Below, one piece after another: positions 34,031-43,982 of a stretch of DNA of 64,000 nucleotides. Numbering within the stretch: position 1 is the first letter of the stretch; each line of letters opens with the position of its first letter. The translations under genes and the position numbers were made by a program. The notes beneath the pieces are model-generated. The model searched no databases and was not told where the DNA came from. It worked only from the letters and a program-made list of their open reading frames with translations. The DNA is from Alysiella filiformis (GTDB taxonomy: Bacteria > Pseudomonadota > Gammaproteobacteria > Burkholderiales > Neisseriaceae), in the NCBI RefSeq assembly GCF_014054525.1, contig NZ_CP059564.1, positions 1,560,357 through 1,624,356 on the forward strand, given 5' to 3'.

Positions 34031-35287
34031 GTGAATGCCACTCAACTCCAACACAGCAGCCAAGTTTTGACCGATATTTTGACTTTCAGGCAGCCTGCCG
34101 ATGCGGTTTTGTCGCATTATTTCAAAAACCATAAAAAACTCGGTCGCCAAGACCGCCACGAAATTGCCGAAACTGCCTTTGCCGCTTTGCGTCATTATCA
34201 AAAAATTGCCGCCATTTTGCGCCGCCCACACGTTCAAGCGCGCAAAGCCGCCTTGATTGCTTTGGTGTTGGGGCGCGGTTTCAACATCTCCCAACTCCAT
34301 GATTTATTGGAAGAAGGGGAAGGCGATTTTTTGGCAGAAGTCAAATCGCGCAAAACCGAATTTTCAGGCAGCCTGAACACGTTTGCCGAATTACCCGAAT
34401 GGCTGATTGCGCGTTTACAAGTGCATTGGGAAAACGAGCAAATTCAAACCTTTGGGCGCAGCGTGGCACAAACCGCACCGCTTGATGTGCGCGTGAACAC
34501 GCTCAAAGGCAAACGCGACAAAATTTTGGCGCAACTGCAAAGCGAGTTTCCCCAAGCCATTGCCACACCCTACGCACCGCACGGCATTCGTTTCCCCAAT
34601 AAACCCGCCTTAAACAAACACGAATTGTTTTTGGACGGCACTTTGGAAGTGCAAGACGAAGGCAGCCAAATTTTGGCGCAACTGGTGGGTGCAAAACGCA
34701 GCGAAATCGTGGTGGATTTTTGTGCAGGCGCAGGCGGCAAAACTTTGGCGATGGGCGCACAAATGGCAAACAAAGGGCGAATCTATGCCTTTGATGTATC
34801 AGAAAAAAGATTGGCAAATTTAAAACCGCGCATGGCTCGCGCAGGATTGAGCAACATCACGCCCGAGCGCATTGAAAGCGAACACGACCCACGCATTGCC
34901 AAATTGCACGGCAAAGCCGACCGCGTGTTGGTGGACGCGCCCTGTTCGGGTTTGGGGACGTTGCGCCGCAATCCCGATTTGAAATACCGCCAATCGCCTG
35001 AAACCATTGACAATTTGTTGCGCCAACAGCAAAGCATTTTACAGGCAGCCAGCGCATTGGTACGCGAAGGCGGACGTTTGGTGTACGCCACGTGCAGCGT
35101 TTTGCCCGAAGAAAACGAAATGCAAATTGCCGAATTTTTGGATAAAAATCCGCAATTTGAATTGCTGGATTGTGGCGAAATTTTGGCAGCGCAAAAAGTG
35201 GATTTGAACACGGGCAAATTTTTGCAAATGGACACGGCACAACACAATACGGACGGTTTTTTTGCAGCCGTTTTGCAGCGCAAATGA
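34031..35287 (+). CDS. RsmB-like RNA (cytosine-C5) methyltransferase
   Basis: 418 residues from GTG 34031; no ATG in frame nearby. Transfers methyl from SAM to a cytosine of rRNA. SAM site VVDFCAGAGGKTLAMGAQM; the two catalytic cysteines lie in VDAPCSGLGTLRRNP and VYATCSVLPEENE. The N-terminal ~140 residues are a helical RNA-binding domain (NusB-like) shorter than in E. coli RsmB (429 aa), so substrate 16S C967 is likely but not proven. Two in-frame uptake-sequence peptides (TFRQPAD, FSGSLNT). Confidence 0.9.
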   Translation: MNATQLQHSSQVLTDILTFRQPADAVLSHYFKNHKKLGRQDRHEIAETAFAALRHYQKIAAILRRPHVQARKAALIALVLGRGFNISQLHDLLEEGEGDFLAEVKSRKTEFSGSLNTFAELPEWLIARLQVHWENEQIQTFGRSVAQTAPLDVRVNTLKGKRDKILAQLQSEFPQAIATPYAPHGIRFPNKPALNKHELFLDGTLEVQDEGSQILAQLVGAKRSEIVVDFCAGAGGKTLAMGAQMANKGRIYAFDVSEKRLANLKPRMARAGLSNITPERIESEHDPRIAKLHGKADRVLVDAPCSGLGTLRRNPDLKYRQSPETIDNLLRQQQSILQAASALVREGGRLVYATCSVLPEENEMQIAEFLDKNPQFELLDCGEILAAQKVDLNTGKFLQMDTAQHNTDGFFAAVLQRK

Positions 35288-35344
35288 ATTTCAGGCCGCC
35301 TGAAACATCAATCCATTTTAGGCAGAATATTTTGAATAACCAAC

Positions 35345-35450
35345 AATCTGGCTCTCTCTCCCTATGGGAGAGAGTTGGAGAGAGGGTTTGTTGGGCGAAG
35401 AACCCTCTCCCCAGTCCTCTCTCTCCATAGGGAGAGGGAGTGCAGTGGGG
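35345..35450. repeat. palindromic CTCTCTCC/GGAGAGAG repeat
   Basis: CTCTCTCCCTATGGGAGAGA is followed by GGAGAGAGGGTTTGTTGGGC and CCTCTCCCCAGTCCTCTCTC, closing with TCCATAGGGAGAGG. It looks like the inner core of repeat A without the ACGCGAGTTC ends. It sits in the gap before kdsA. Confidence 0.55.
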
Positions 35451-35494
35451 TGGCAAGTCATTTCAGGCAGCCTGAAACAATATTTTTCAAATAA

Positions 35495-36355
<861 letters not shown>

Positions 36356-36382
36356 TTTTCAGGCAGCCTGAAAGGAAAAAAC

Positions 36383-36943
36383 ATGAAATTTCACCCCGAA
36401 ATCATGACCGTGGACGCATTGGCGGAAAAAATCCGCAAAATCCCAAATTGGCCACAAGACGGCATTTTGTTTCACGACATCACGCCCGTGTTGCAAAGCC
36501 CCGAATATTTCCGCTTGTTGGTGGATTTGCTCACCTATCGCTATATGGGTCAGCAAATTGACGCGGTGGCAGGTTTGGACGCGCGTGGTTTCATCATCGG
36601 TGCGGCATTGGCGTATCAACTGAATGTGGGCTTTGTGCCGATTCGCAAAAAAGGCAAATTGCCCTACGAAACCATCTCGCAAAGCTATGCGCTGGAATAT
36701 GGCGAAGCCACGGTTGAAATCCACAAAGACGCGATTAAAACAGGGGCGCGTGTGTTGTTGGTGGACGATTTGGTGGCAACAGGTGGCACAATGCTTGCTG
36801 GTGTGGAATTGATTCGCCGTTTGGGTGGCAATGTGGTGGAGGCGTGTGCGATTTTGGAGTTTACCGATTTGTCGGGCGCGCAAAAAATCCGCGACAATCA
36901 TGTGCCATTGTTCACTCTGCTGCAAAACGAAGGCTGCCTGTAA
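36383..36943 (+). CDS. apt: adenine phosphoribosyltransferase
   Basis: Salvages adenine with PRPP to AMP. 186 residues. The PRPP site is [36 protein letters not shown] and [17 protein letters not shown] complete the type I PRTase core. It starts 27 bases after the kdsA stop, with an uptake sequence in the gap, so the two may share a transcript. A stop comes right after ENEGCL, whose codons include part of an uptake sequence. Confidence 0.95.
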   Translation: MKFHPEIMTVDALAEKIRKIPNWPQDGILFHDITPVLQSPEYFRLLVDLLTYRYMGQQIDAVAGLDARGFIIGAALAYQLNVGFVPIRKKGKLPYETISQSYALEYGEATVEIHKDAIKTGARVLLVDDLVATGGTMLAGVELIRRLGGNVVEACAILEFTDLSGAQKIRDNHVPLFTLLQNEGCL

Positions 36944-37121
36944 AAGCGTCAATATGGGGTGCAAGTGTTTGTACCCCATTGTGATGGCGTGTTGGTTTTT
37001 TTGTGCCAGATTATTGTAAAAATTGGATTATTTGCGTTATTTTTGCGCCAAATGCTTTAAATGACGTGATGAAAGTGTTACCATAAAAAATGTGGCTTTT
37101 CAGATTGAGAAGTAAAAGTCA

Positions 37122-37135
37122 TTGATTTAAATCAT
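37122..37135. promoter_or_regulatory. possible FNR-type site upstream of the endopeptidase gene
   Basis: TTGATTTAAATCAT differs from the consensus TTGATNNNNATCAA in only the last base. It is 30 bases before the gene at 37165, so it would overlap the core promoter and could repress. The region 36944-37164 otherwise holds a CAATATGGGGT..ACCCCATTG stem and no gene. Confidence 0.35.
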
Positions 37136-37164
37136 TTTTTTGTTGAGATAAGGAAATAGGAACG

Positions 37165-38157
37165 ATGAAATTAAAGAAACATTTTTGGGTGGGTATGAGC
37201 GCATTGAGCATGATGTTTTCCACCGTTGCCCACGCCAACGATGACACTTTGGGCGCGTTTTTGGAGCAGAATTTCCCTGCCATTCATGCTGCCGATACCA
37301 GCGATGACCCCATTCGCGCCTTTGCCAATCAATTACCACAGCAAAATGTGGCTTTTCAGCCAGCCGTGTCCAATGCACCGTTTAACACTTATGGTGCGTC
37401 ATCTTATGCCTACGGTCCTTTGTTGAATGCCCAATCGGCTTTGATTATGAATGCCAACACGGGCAAAGTGTTGTATCAAAAAAACATGGACAGCGTGCGT
37501 TCCATCGCGTCCATTTCCAAATTGATGTCGGCAATGGTCTTGCTTGATGCCAATTTGAACATGAATGAACCCATTACCATTACCGAAGCCGAAATTGACC
37601 GCTTGAAAGGCACAGGCAGCCGTTTGTCTATTGGCACCACTTTAACGCGCGGCGAATTGTTGCACATCAGCTTGATGAGCAGCGAAAACCGTGCCACCCA
37701 TGCTTTGGGGCGCACCTACCCTGGTGGCATGGGTGCATTTGTGGCGGCAATGAATGCCAAAGCGCAAAGTTTGGGCATGAACAGCACCCGTTTTTATGAA
37801 CCCACAGGTCTTGACCCACGCAATGTTTCCACCGCGCGTGATTTGAGCGTGATGGTGCGCGCGGCAAGCAATTATGCCACCATTCGCAGTTTGAGTACGT
37901 CCAATTATGGTTCTGTGTACACCAGCAATGGCAGATTGCAATCGTACAAAAACACCAATTCTTTGGTGCGCGAAGGGGTGTGGGACATCACTTTGCAAAA
38001 AACGGGTTACATTCGTGAGGCGGGTCGTTCTATGGTGGTTCAGGCGAATTTGGACAATCAACCGATGATTATTGTGGTTTTGGGGGCATCTACCACGTCA
38101 AATCGTGTGAGCGATGCTCATCGTTTGAGCAGCGTGATTCGCCAAACGCCATTGTAA
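37165..38157 (+). CDS. pbpG: PBP7-type D-Ala-D-Ala endopeptidase
   Basis: Cuts DD-crosslinks of peptidoglycan in the periplasm (peptidase family S11). 330 residues; signal peptide with cut near VAHAND. Active-site motifs: SISK at 116-119, SSEN, and QKTG, plus SALIMNANTGKVLYQKNMDS before the first. It lacks the C-terminal membrane anchor of PBP5. A Ser/Asn/Tyr-rich loop follows motif 2. Its 3' end overlaps the end of the opposite MFS gene by 40 bases. Confidence 0.92.
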   Translation: MKLKKHFWVGMSALSMMFSTVAHANDDTLGAFLEQNFPAIHAADTSDDPIRAFANQLPQQNVAFQPAVSNAPFNTYGASSYAYGPLLNAQSALIMNANTGKVLYQKNMDSVRSIASISKLMSAMVLLDANLNMNEPITITEAEIDRLKGTGSRLSIGTTLTRGELLHISLMSSENRATHALGRTYPGGMGAFVAAMNAKAQSLGMNSTRFYEPTGLDPRNVSTARDLSVMVRAASNYATIRSLSTSNYGSVYTSNGRLQSYKNTNSLVREGVWDITLQKTGYIREAGRSMVVQANLDNQPMIIVVLGASTTSNRVSDAHRLSSVIRQTPL

Positions 38158-39137
38158 ACGCATTGAAAAAGGCTGCCTGAAAAGGCATGACCATGCGTCA
38201 ATCCCACCAATATCGTCCCCAAAATGCTCAAACCGATTGCGCCTGCACTCACCCACGCCAGATTCAATTTGCCCTTGCTGTATTTGGCGCAAACCACCGA
38301 CCCCGTGGCAATGCCCACCGAAAACAACGCCAACATCAAATTGAACACATTGTCGTTGCCGCCCAAATGGATTTTCACAAAGGTGGGCAACTGGGTGGTG
38401 TAAACCGCCCCAATAAACCAAAACCACGAAATCCCAATGATGGCAATGAACAATTCAGGCTGTTTTTTCGTGTCGCGCAACAGTTGTTTGGTGGATTGCA
38501 TGATGTGGCGCGATACGATTTGTTGCGGATTTTGCGGCGGTGTGCTGGGCATGAACGCGCTGCTTGCCAAACCCAAGGCGGCAATGAGCAACACCACCCC
38601 TGCCACGACATGTGTGCTGCTGCCTGCAATGACCGTGCCGATGATTTGCCCCAACAAAATCGCCAAAAATGTCCCCGATTCAATCAAACCATTGCCCATC
38701 ATCAATTCTTTTTCGCGCAAATATTCGGGCAAAATGGCGTATTTCACGGGACCAAACAGCGTGGATTGCGCCCCCATCACAAACAAACACAACATCAACA
38801 AAAACACCGATTGCAACAAAAAGCCCAATCCCGCCAAAGCCATGATTGCCACTTCCAGCATTTTGGTGTAACGCGCCAATTTGGCTTTATCATGGCGCGT
38901 GGCAAGCTGCCCCGACAGCGCAGAAAACAAAAAATAGGGCAACACAAACAGCAAAGCCCCCACGTTCAACCATTGGCTTTCAGGCAGCCACGAATCACGC
39001 GCCAAACCGTAAAACGCAATCATCACAAACAGCGCGGTTTTGAACACATTGTCGTTGAACGCCCCCAAAAATTGCGTGGCAAACAAGGGCGCAAATCGGC
39101 GGCTGAATGCAAATTCAGGCAGCATTTTTTTTATCAT
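38118..39137 (-). CDS. LplT-like MFS transporter, 3' truncated
   Basis: 339 residues, but only ~311 belong to the family: RFAPLFATQFLGAFNDNVFK at the start, then GPVKYAILPEYLREKELMMG, typical of the lysophospholipid transporter group (LplT or the MFS part of Aas, ~400 residues). At 38180 the frame runs into an uptake sequence (read as AFSGSLF) and on through the 3' end of the opposite gene, so the last three or so membrane helices are missing. Product is probably inactive, or ends the family domain early. Its ATG overlaps the ccoS stop. Confidence 0.75.
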   Translation of the reverse strand: MIKKMLPEFAFSRRFAPLFATQFLGAFNDNVFKTALFVMIAFYGLARDSWLPESQWLNVGALLFVLPYFLFSALSGQLATRHDKAKLARYTKMLEVAIMALAGLGFLLQSVFLLMLCLFVMGAQSTLFGPVKYAILPEYLREKELMMGNGLIESGTFLAILLGQIIGTVIAGSSTHVVAGVVLLIAALGLASSAFMPSTPPQNPQQIVSRHIMQSTKQLLRDTKKQPELFIAIIGISWFWFIGAVYTTQLPTFVKIHLGGNDNVFNLMLALFSVGIATGSVVCAKYSKGKLNLAWVSAGAIGLSILGTILVGLTHGHAFSGSLFQCVYNGVWRITLLKR

Positions 39138-39304
39138 TTTTGGGATTCTTTCGTGTGAGAAGTGTCGTCATCGTCCATTAAAATGCGTTGGGCAGGGCCT
39201 TCCAAATCGTCAAACTGCCCATTTTTGCCCGACCACCAAAAAAAATAGCCTATCGCCAAAGCCAACACGATGCTGATGGGAATCAAAATGTATAAACTTT
39301 CCAT
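39134..39304 (-). CDS. ccoS: cbb3-type cytochrome oxidase assembly protein CcoS
   Basis: 56 residues from ATG 39304, one membrane helix: ESLYILIPISIVLALAIGYF, then FWWSGKNGQFDDLEGPAQRI, the family hallmark. It is needed to load haem and copper into cbb3 oxidase. The other cco genes are elsewhere. It follows a small unknown gene by two bases and overlaps the transporter gene by four. Confidence 0.93.
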   Translation of the reverse strand: MESLYILIPISIVLALAIGYFFWWSGKNGQFDDLEGPAQRILMDDDDTSHTKESQK

Positions 39305-39306
39305 GA

Positions 39307-39612
39307 TTAAATTGCGCCCGTTAAATCGTTCAAAATAAAATATTGTTTGCCAACGCGAAAAATTTCTTGCTGAATGCTGCCCCAATTTTGCCCATCGGCA
39401 TCGTTTACCCACACTTTGTCGCCATCAATGTGCCAATGCAAGTCGGTTTGTTGCGCCAAATGGGGCAAATCGCCCAAAACATTGCCCAAATGCGGCGGCA
39501 ATTCAGACAGCAAACGTATGGCAAGTTGCCCCGATTGCGCCTCATCATCAGGCAGCATTGCCACAAAACCGATGTGTTCATCATCGTGGGTGTGTAAACT
39601 GAATGTGTGCAT
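39307..39612 (-). CDS. uncharacterised small protein next to ccoS
   Basis: 101 residues, acidic and soluble: MHTFSLHTHDDEHIGFVAML at the N-terminus, LHWHIDGDKVWVNDADG late. His-rich head suggests possible metal binding but is too weak a clue to name. ATG 39612 with AAGGAAAA before it. First gene of a three-gene leftward unit with ccoS and the transporter; divergent from ybaB. No family recognised. Confidence 0.7.
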   Translation of the reverse strand: MHTFSLHTHDDEHIGFVAMLPDDEAQSGQLAIRLLSELPPHLGNVLGDLPHLAQQTDLHWHIDGDKVWVNDADGQNWGSIQQEIFRVGKQYFILNDLTGAI

Positions 39613-39699
39613 GATTTTTCCTTAAAAATAAGGCGCATTTTAGCGTGTTTCTTTGCTACAATCGCGATTTTTGACGAAACTTTAATTTTGGAGATGAAT

Positions 39700-40035
39700 A
39701 TGTTTGGTAAAGCAGGTTTAGGCGGCTTAATGCAACAAGCCCAAAAAATGCAAGAAAACATGAAAAAAGCCCAAGCCGAATTGGCGCAAACCGAAGTGGA
39801 AGGTCAAGCTGGCAACGGCTTGGTTAAAGTGGTGGCAACGTGCAGCCACGCCATTGTGAAATTGAGCATCAGCCCCGACTTAATCGCCCAAGCCACCGAT
39901 GACGCAGAAATGTTGGAAGATTTGATTTTAGCCGCTTTGCAAGACGCACACCAAAAAGCCGAAGCCACCACATCGGCGCGTATGTCGCAATTTACCGCAG
40001 GTTTGCCTGCTGGCATGGGCGATTTCTTTAAATAA
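39700..40035 (+). CDS. YbaB/EbfC nucleoid-associated protein
   Basis: 111 residues from ATG 39700, six bases after GGAG. The family pattern is full: FGKAGLGGLMQQAQKMQENM, then KAQAELAQTEVEGQAGNGLV. It binds DNA as a tweezer-shaped dimer. In many bacteria it sits between dnaX and recR; here recR is at 44 kb on the other strand and dnaX is absent. Confidence 0.94.
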   Translation: MFGKAGLGGLMQQAQKMQENMKKAQAELAQTEVEGQAGNGLVKVVATCSHAIVKLSISPDLIAQATDDAEMLEDLILAALQDAHQKAEATTSARMSQFTAGLPAGMGDFFK

Positions 40036-40049
40036 ATTCGATGGCACAT

Positions 40050-40096
40050 TTTCAGGCAGCTTTTTTGTTTTTGTGAGCGCAAAAAGCTGCCTGAAA
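40050..40096. terminator. uptake-sequence terminator after ybaB
   Basis: TTTCAGGCAGCTTTTTT and AAAAAGCTGCCTGAAA form a 16-base stem around ~16 bases. Confidence 0.75.
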
Positions 40097-40180
40097 CAAA
40101 ATTCAACGTAGCCAAAATACCTTCACACACCATTCAAACCGTTTTCAGGCAGCCTGAAAATCATTTTAAGGAGCAAAATC

Positions 40181-40906
40181 ATGTTATTAGGCGTGAACAT
40201 CGACCACGTTGCCACCTTACGCAATGCACGCGGCACCACTTACCCCAGCCCCATTGAAGCAGCCCTGCTTGCCGAAACCCACGGCGCAGATTTGATTACC
40301 CTGCATTTGCGCGAAGACCGCCGCCACATCAAAGACGCAGACGTGTTCGCCATCAAAAACGCCATCAAAACACGCATGAATTTGGAAATGGCAATGACCG
40401 AAGAAATGCTCGCCAACGCCATTAAAGTGCTGCCCGCAGACGTGTGCCTTGTGCCAGAAAAACGCGAAGAAATCACCACCGAAGGCGGCTTGGACGTTTT
40501 AAATCAACAAGATAAAGTGGCGCATTATGTGGAAACCTTGCACCACGCAGGGGTGCGCGTGTCGCTGTTTATTGCTGCCGATGTGCAGCAAATTCAGGCA
40601 GCCTACGATGTGGGCGCGCGCGTGATTGAATTGCACACAGGCACTTATGCCGATGCCCCCATTCATCATCAAAATCAAGAATGGCAACGCATTCGCGCCG
40701 CCGCCGAATTTGCCCACAAACTCGGCATGACCGTCAATGCAGGACACGGCTTAACCATACAAAACGTTGCCCCCATTGCCCAAATTCCGCAAATTGTGGA
40801 GCTGAACATTGGGCATTCGCTGATTGCCCAAGCCGTGTTTTTGGGTCTGCCCGAAGCCATACGCCAAATGAAAGAAGCCATGTATCGGGCGCGCAGCTTG
40901 ATGTGA
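40181..40906 (+). CDS. pdxJ: pyridoxine 5'-phosphate synthase
   Basis: Last ring-closing step of DXP-dependent vitamin B6 synthesis. 241 residues, TIM barrel. [20 protein letters not shown] at the N-terminus holds substrate ligands; [37 protein letters not shown] and VNAGHGLTI are family landmarks. The acpS gene follows 55 bases on, the same order as in E. coli. Confidence 0.96.
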   Translation: MLLGVNIDHVATLRNARGTTYPSPIEAALLAETHGADLITLHLREDRRHIKDADVFAIKNAIKTRMNLEMAMTEEMLANAIKVLPADVCLVPEKREEITTEGGLDVLNQQDKVAHYVETLHHAGVRVSLFIAADVQQIQAAYDVGARVIELHTGTYADAPIHHQNQEWQRIRAAAEFAHKLGMTVNAGHGLTIQNVAPIAQIPQIVELNIGHSLIAQAVFLGLPEAIRQMKEAMYRARSLM

Positions 40907-40961
40907 TTGATGATGTTTTCAGGCTGCCTGAAAATCACCCCAAAAACAAAAGGATACCACC

Positions 40962-41354
40962 ATGATTTACGGAATCGGCAACGACATTTTGTCCATCAAA
41001 CGCATAGAAGAATTGTACAAAAAATACGGCGAAGCCCTGCCACGCCGCATTTTAAGCCGCATTGAAATTTTGGAATTTGAACAATTTGCCCATCAACAAA
41101 TCAACGCAGTGCGCTTTTTGGCAAAACGCTTTGCCGCCAAAGAAGCCCTGTCCAAAGCCGTAGGCACAGGCTTTCGTGAACCCGTGAGCTTGCACAACAT
41201 CAGCATTGGACACAACGATTTGGGCAAACCCGAATTTTTGTTTGAAAGCGCATTGCAAAACTGGCTGGCTGAACATCGCATTGGCAAAATCCATTTGAGT
41301 TTGAGCGATGAACAAGATTATGTTGCCGCCATGGTGGTGGCACAAATTACTTGA
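40962..41354 (+). CDS. acpS: holo-[acyl-carrier-protein] synthase
   Basis: Loads 4'-phosphopantetheine on ACP. 130 residues. Metal-binding aspartate in YGIGNDILSIKRIEE and glutamate in RFAAKEALSKAVGTGF; HISIGHNDLGKPE and LSLSDEQDYVAAMVVAQ complete the fold. AAAGGATACC precedes ATG 40962. It ends two bases before the convergent stop of rpe. Confidence 0.96.
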   Translation: MIYGIGNDILSIKRIEELYKKYGEALPRRILSRIEILEFEQFAHQQINAVRFLAKRFAAKEALSKAVGTGFREPVSLHNISIGHNDLGKPEFLFESALQNWLAEHRIGKIHLSLSDEQDYVAAMVVAQIT

Positions 41355-41356
41355 TT

Positions 41357-42043
41357 TTACGCCACTTTTGCCAATTCATCGCGCATGGCGGCAATCACGG
41401 CAGCATAGTCAGGCTGGCTGAAAATGGCTGAACCCGCCACAAAAGTGTCTGCCCCTGCTGCGGCGATTTGGGCGATGTTGTCCACTTTCACGCCGCCGTC
41501 CACTTCCAAGCGTATGTGCCTGCCGTTGTGTTGTGCGTATGCGTCCAACATGGCGCGAACTTGCTTGATTTTATTCAGGGTTTGTGGAATAAAACTTTGT
41601 CCACCAAAACCAGGGTTTACCGACATGAGCAAAACCATGTCCAATTTATCCAATACATTTTCAAGCACATAGGCTGGCGTGGCGGGATTCAACACCAAAC
41701 CCGCCCGTTTGCCCGCCGCTTTGATGAGCGACAAGCTGCGGTCAATGTGGCGCGAGGCTTCGGGGTGAAACGTGATGATGTCGGCACCTGCACCAATAAA
41801 GGCTTGAATCAAATCATCAACGGGTTCAACCATCAAATGCACGTCCATGAGCGCATTGCCTGCATAGGGCTTGATGGCTTGACAAACCATTGAACCAAAA
41901 GTCAAATTGGGTACATAATGGTTGTCCATCACATCAAAATGAATGTAATCTGCGCCTGCCTGAACCACGCGGCTCACTTCCTCGCCCAAACGGGCAAAAT
42001 CTGCCGACAAAATGCTGGGGGCAATGTGAAATGTGGGATTCAT
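41357..42043 (-). CDS. rpe: ribulose-phosphate 3-epimerase
   Basis: Interconverts ribulose-5- and xylulose-5-phosphate. 228 residues. [33 protein letters not shown] (metal His and Asp), [25 protein letters not shown] and [12 protein letters not shown] carry the catalytic and metal ligands. ATG 42043 with AAGGACT before it. Convergent with acpS. Confidence 0.96.
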   Translation of the reverse strand: MNPTFHIAPSILSADFARLGEEVSRVVQAGADYIHFDVMDNHYVPNLTFGSMVCQAIKPYAGNALMDVHLMVEPVDDLIQAFIGAGADIITFHPEASRHIDRSLSLIKAAGKRAGLVLNPATPAYVLENVLDKLDMVLLMSVNPGFGGQSFIPQTLNKIKQVRAMLDAYAQHNGRHIRLEVDGGVKVDNIAQIAAAGADTFVAGSAIFSQPDYAAVIAAMRDELAKVA

Positions 42044-42219
42044 GATAAATAGTCCTTGTGTTTAGATGAAATTGGCTTAAAATAAAGGTGATTTTCGCCA
42101 TTTTAACGCAAAAAATCACATAAAATTCAAATAATGGGATTTCAGGCAGCCTGAAATCTGGTGCAAAACATCTAACAATCGCGTATGATGTGGTGATTGT
42201 TTCTCAGAAAGTGTGTCCA

Positions 42220-43179
42220 ATGAAACCTTTTTTCTTAAATTTTGAACAACCGATTGCCGAACTCAACCAAAAAATTGAAGAATTGCGCTTTGTGCAAGGC
42301 GATTCTGCGGTGGACATTTCCAAAGAAATCGCCCAATTACAGAAAAAAAGCGATGATTTGACCAAATCCATTTACAGCAAACTCACGCCAGCACAAATTT
42401 CGCAAGTGTCGCGCCACCCACAGCGTCCCTACACTTTGGATTACATCAGTGCATTGTGTACCGATTTTCAAGAATTGCACGGCGACCGCCATTTTGCCGA
42501 TGACGATGCCATTGTGGGCGGCTTGGCGCGATTCAATGGGCAAAGCGTGGTGGTGATTGGGCATCAAAAAGGGCGCGATACCAGAGAAAAAATCCGCCGT
42601 AATTTTGGTATGCCGCGCCCCGAAGGTTATCGCAAAGCCCTGCGTTTGATGCACATGGCGGAAAAATTCAAGCTGCCCGTTCTCACTTTTGTGGATACCC
42701 CTGGTGCTTACCCTGGCATTGGCGCGGAAGAGCGCAATCAGTCGGAAGCCATCGGCAAAAATCTGTATGAATTGACCAAATTGCGCGTGCCTGTGATTTG
42801 CACGATTATTGGCGAAGGCGGTTCGGGTGGTGCTTTGGCAATCGCGGTGGGCGATTATGTGAACATGTTGCAATACGCCACCTATTCGGTGATTTCGCCC
42901 GAAGGCTGCGCGTCCATTTTGTGGAAAACCGCCGAAAAAGCCGCCGATGCCGCCGCCGCATTGGGCATTACCGCCGACCGTTTGCTCAAATTGAATTTGA
43001 TTGACCGCATCATTGAAGAACCCGTTGGTGGCGCACACCGCGATTATCCCGAATTGATGAAGCGCGTCAAAATCGTGATTGAAGACCAGTTGCGCGAAGC
43101 ACAAGATTTGTCCACCGATGAATTGCTCAATCGCCGCTTTGAGCGCATTATGGATTATGGGCAATTTTTGGATAAATGA
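42220..43179 (+). CDS. accA: acetyl-CoA carboxylase carboxyltransferase subunit alpha
   Basis: Pairs with AccD to move CO2 from biotin to acetyl-CoA. 319 residues (E. coli 319), start at ATG 42220. The CoA-binding core is [20 protein letters not shown], then [19 protein letters not shown] and [11 protein letters not shown]-terminal helices begin [19 protein letters not shown]. accD is elsewhere. Confidence 0.97.
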   Translation: MKPFFLNFEQPIAELNQKIEELRFVQGDSAVDISKEIAQLQKKSDDLTKSIYSKLTPAQISQVSRHPQRPYTLDYISALCTDFQELHGDRHFADDDAIVGGLARFNGQSVVVIGHQKGRDTREKIRRNFGMPRPEGYRKALRLMHMAEKFKLPVLTFVDTPGAYPGIGAEERNQSEAIGKNLYELTKLRVPVICTIIGEGGSGGALAIAVGDYVNMLQYATYSVISPEGCASILWKTAEKAADAAAALGITADRLLKLNLIDRIIEEPVGGAHRDYPELMKRVKIVIEDQLREAQDLSTDELLNRRFERIMDYGQFLDK

Positions 43180-43206
43180 TTGAGATAAATGGTTTTCAGG
43201 CTGCCT

Positions 43207-43284
43207 GAAAACTTTGCCAAACTCGGTTCGTAGGGGTGGATTTCACATCTGCCCCATTTTCATAATGGGTTTGACAAAGGTTTC
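43207..43284. repeat. short empty copy of the GAAACCTTTGCAAAAC element (78 bp)
   Basis: GAAAACTTTGCCAAACTCGG on the left and GGGTTTGACAAAGGTTTC on the right are inverted ends like those at 106-1158. Inside are GTAGGGGTGGATTTCACATC and GCCCCATTTTCATAATGG. An uptake sequence flanks each side. Confidence 0.55.
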
Positions 43285-43319
43285 AGGCTGCCTGTTGTAC
43301 ATCAACAATATTTTGATTT

Positions 43320-43982
43320 TCATTGATTTTCATCAACCACGCTGCCCGATAAGCCATTAAATTCCCAAATGCTGCCGTCCAAATGCGTGCTTAAATAAAA
43401 CTGTTTGCCTTTCGCCTCCAAAGTGGCGGTGTGCCAAAAACGTTTGTTTCGTGCAGGCAGCCAAATGAATGCCACATGATACGGCTCTTGCTCCACCGCA
43501 TTGACTTGCTTGGCTTTTTCGCGCCAAACTTGGGCAATGTGCGGCACTTGGGCAAAATCCACTTCCGCCAACGGCACCAAATGGCGCGATAAATTTTTGA
43601 TGTGCGCCACATCTTCCGCCTCGCCTTTTGTCCATTTGCCATGCTCAAAGGTGTAAAACACCAGCGTATTGGGCAAAGCGGGGTTTTCCAACGACACTTC
43701 TATGCGCGGTCGCGTGCCATTGAAAAAATCCACTTTATTGTATATCAACAATGTTTTGCCCTGAAATTCAGGCAACGATTGCAAATCGGTTTTGGCTTTT
43801 TGCAACAATTCGCCATTGTCCAACAAATTTTGGGCAAGCTGAACGGCAATTTGCGGTTCAGATGCCGCCACCCTTTCGGGCGCATTGTCGCGCAAAGGTT
43901 CAGATTGCGCGTTTTGCTGCCAACCCAACAATGCCGCCAGCAACCACGCCGCCAAATAAAAGCTGCCTGAAATCGCCATCAT
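43320..43982 (-). CDS. uncharacterised membrane-anchored protein after recR
   Basis: 220 residues. An N-terminal hydrophobic segment (SGSFYLAAWLLAALLGW, residues ~5-21) is the anchor or signal; its codons include an uptake sequence. The remainder is soluble with no recognised fold; it ends near YLSTHLDGSIWEFNG. Its start overlaps the recR stop by four bases, so it is translated with recR. Function unknown. Confidence 0.7.
   Translation of the reverse strand: MMAISGSFYLAAWLLAALLGWQQNAQSEPLRDNAPERVAASEPQIAVQLAQNLLDNGELLQKAKTDLQSLPEFQGKTLLIYNKVDFFNGTRPRIEVSLENPALPNTLVFYTFEHGKWTKGEAEDVAHIKNLSRHLVPLAEVDFAQVPHIAQVWREKAKQVNAVEQEPYHVAFIWLPARNKRFWHTATLEAKGKQFYLSTHLDGSIWEFNGLSGSVVDENQ

Noticed and set aside
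38187-39158. 323-codon plus-strand frame opposite the LplT-like gene
   Set aside because: His/Gln-rich translation typical of an antisense shadow; the sense strand has clear membrane helices and family motifs.
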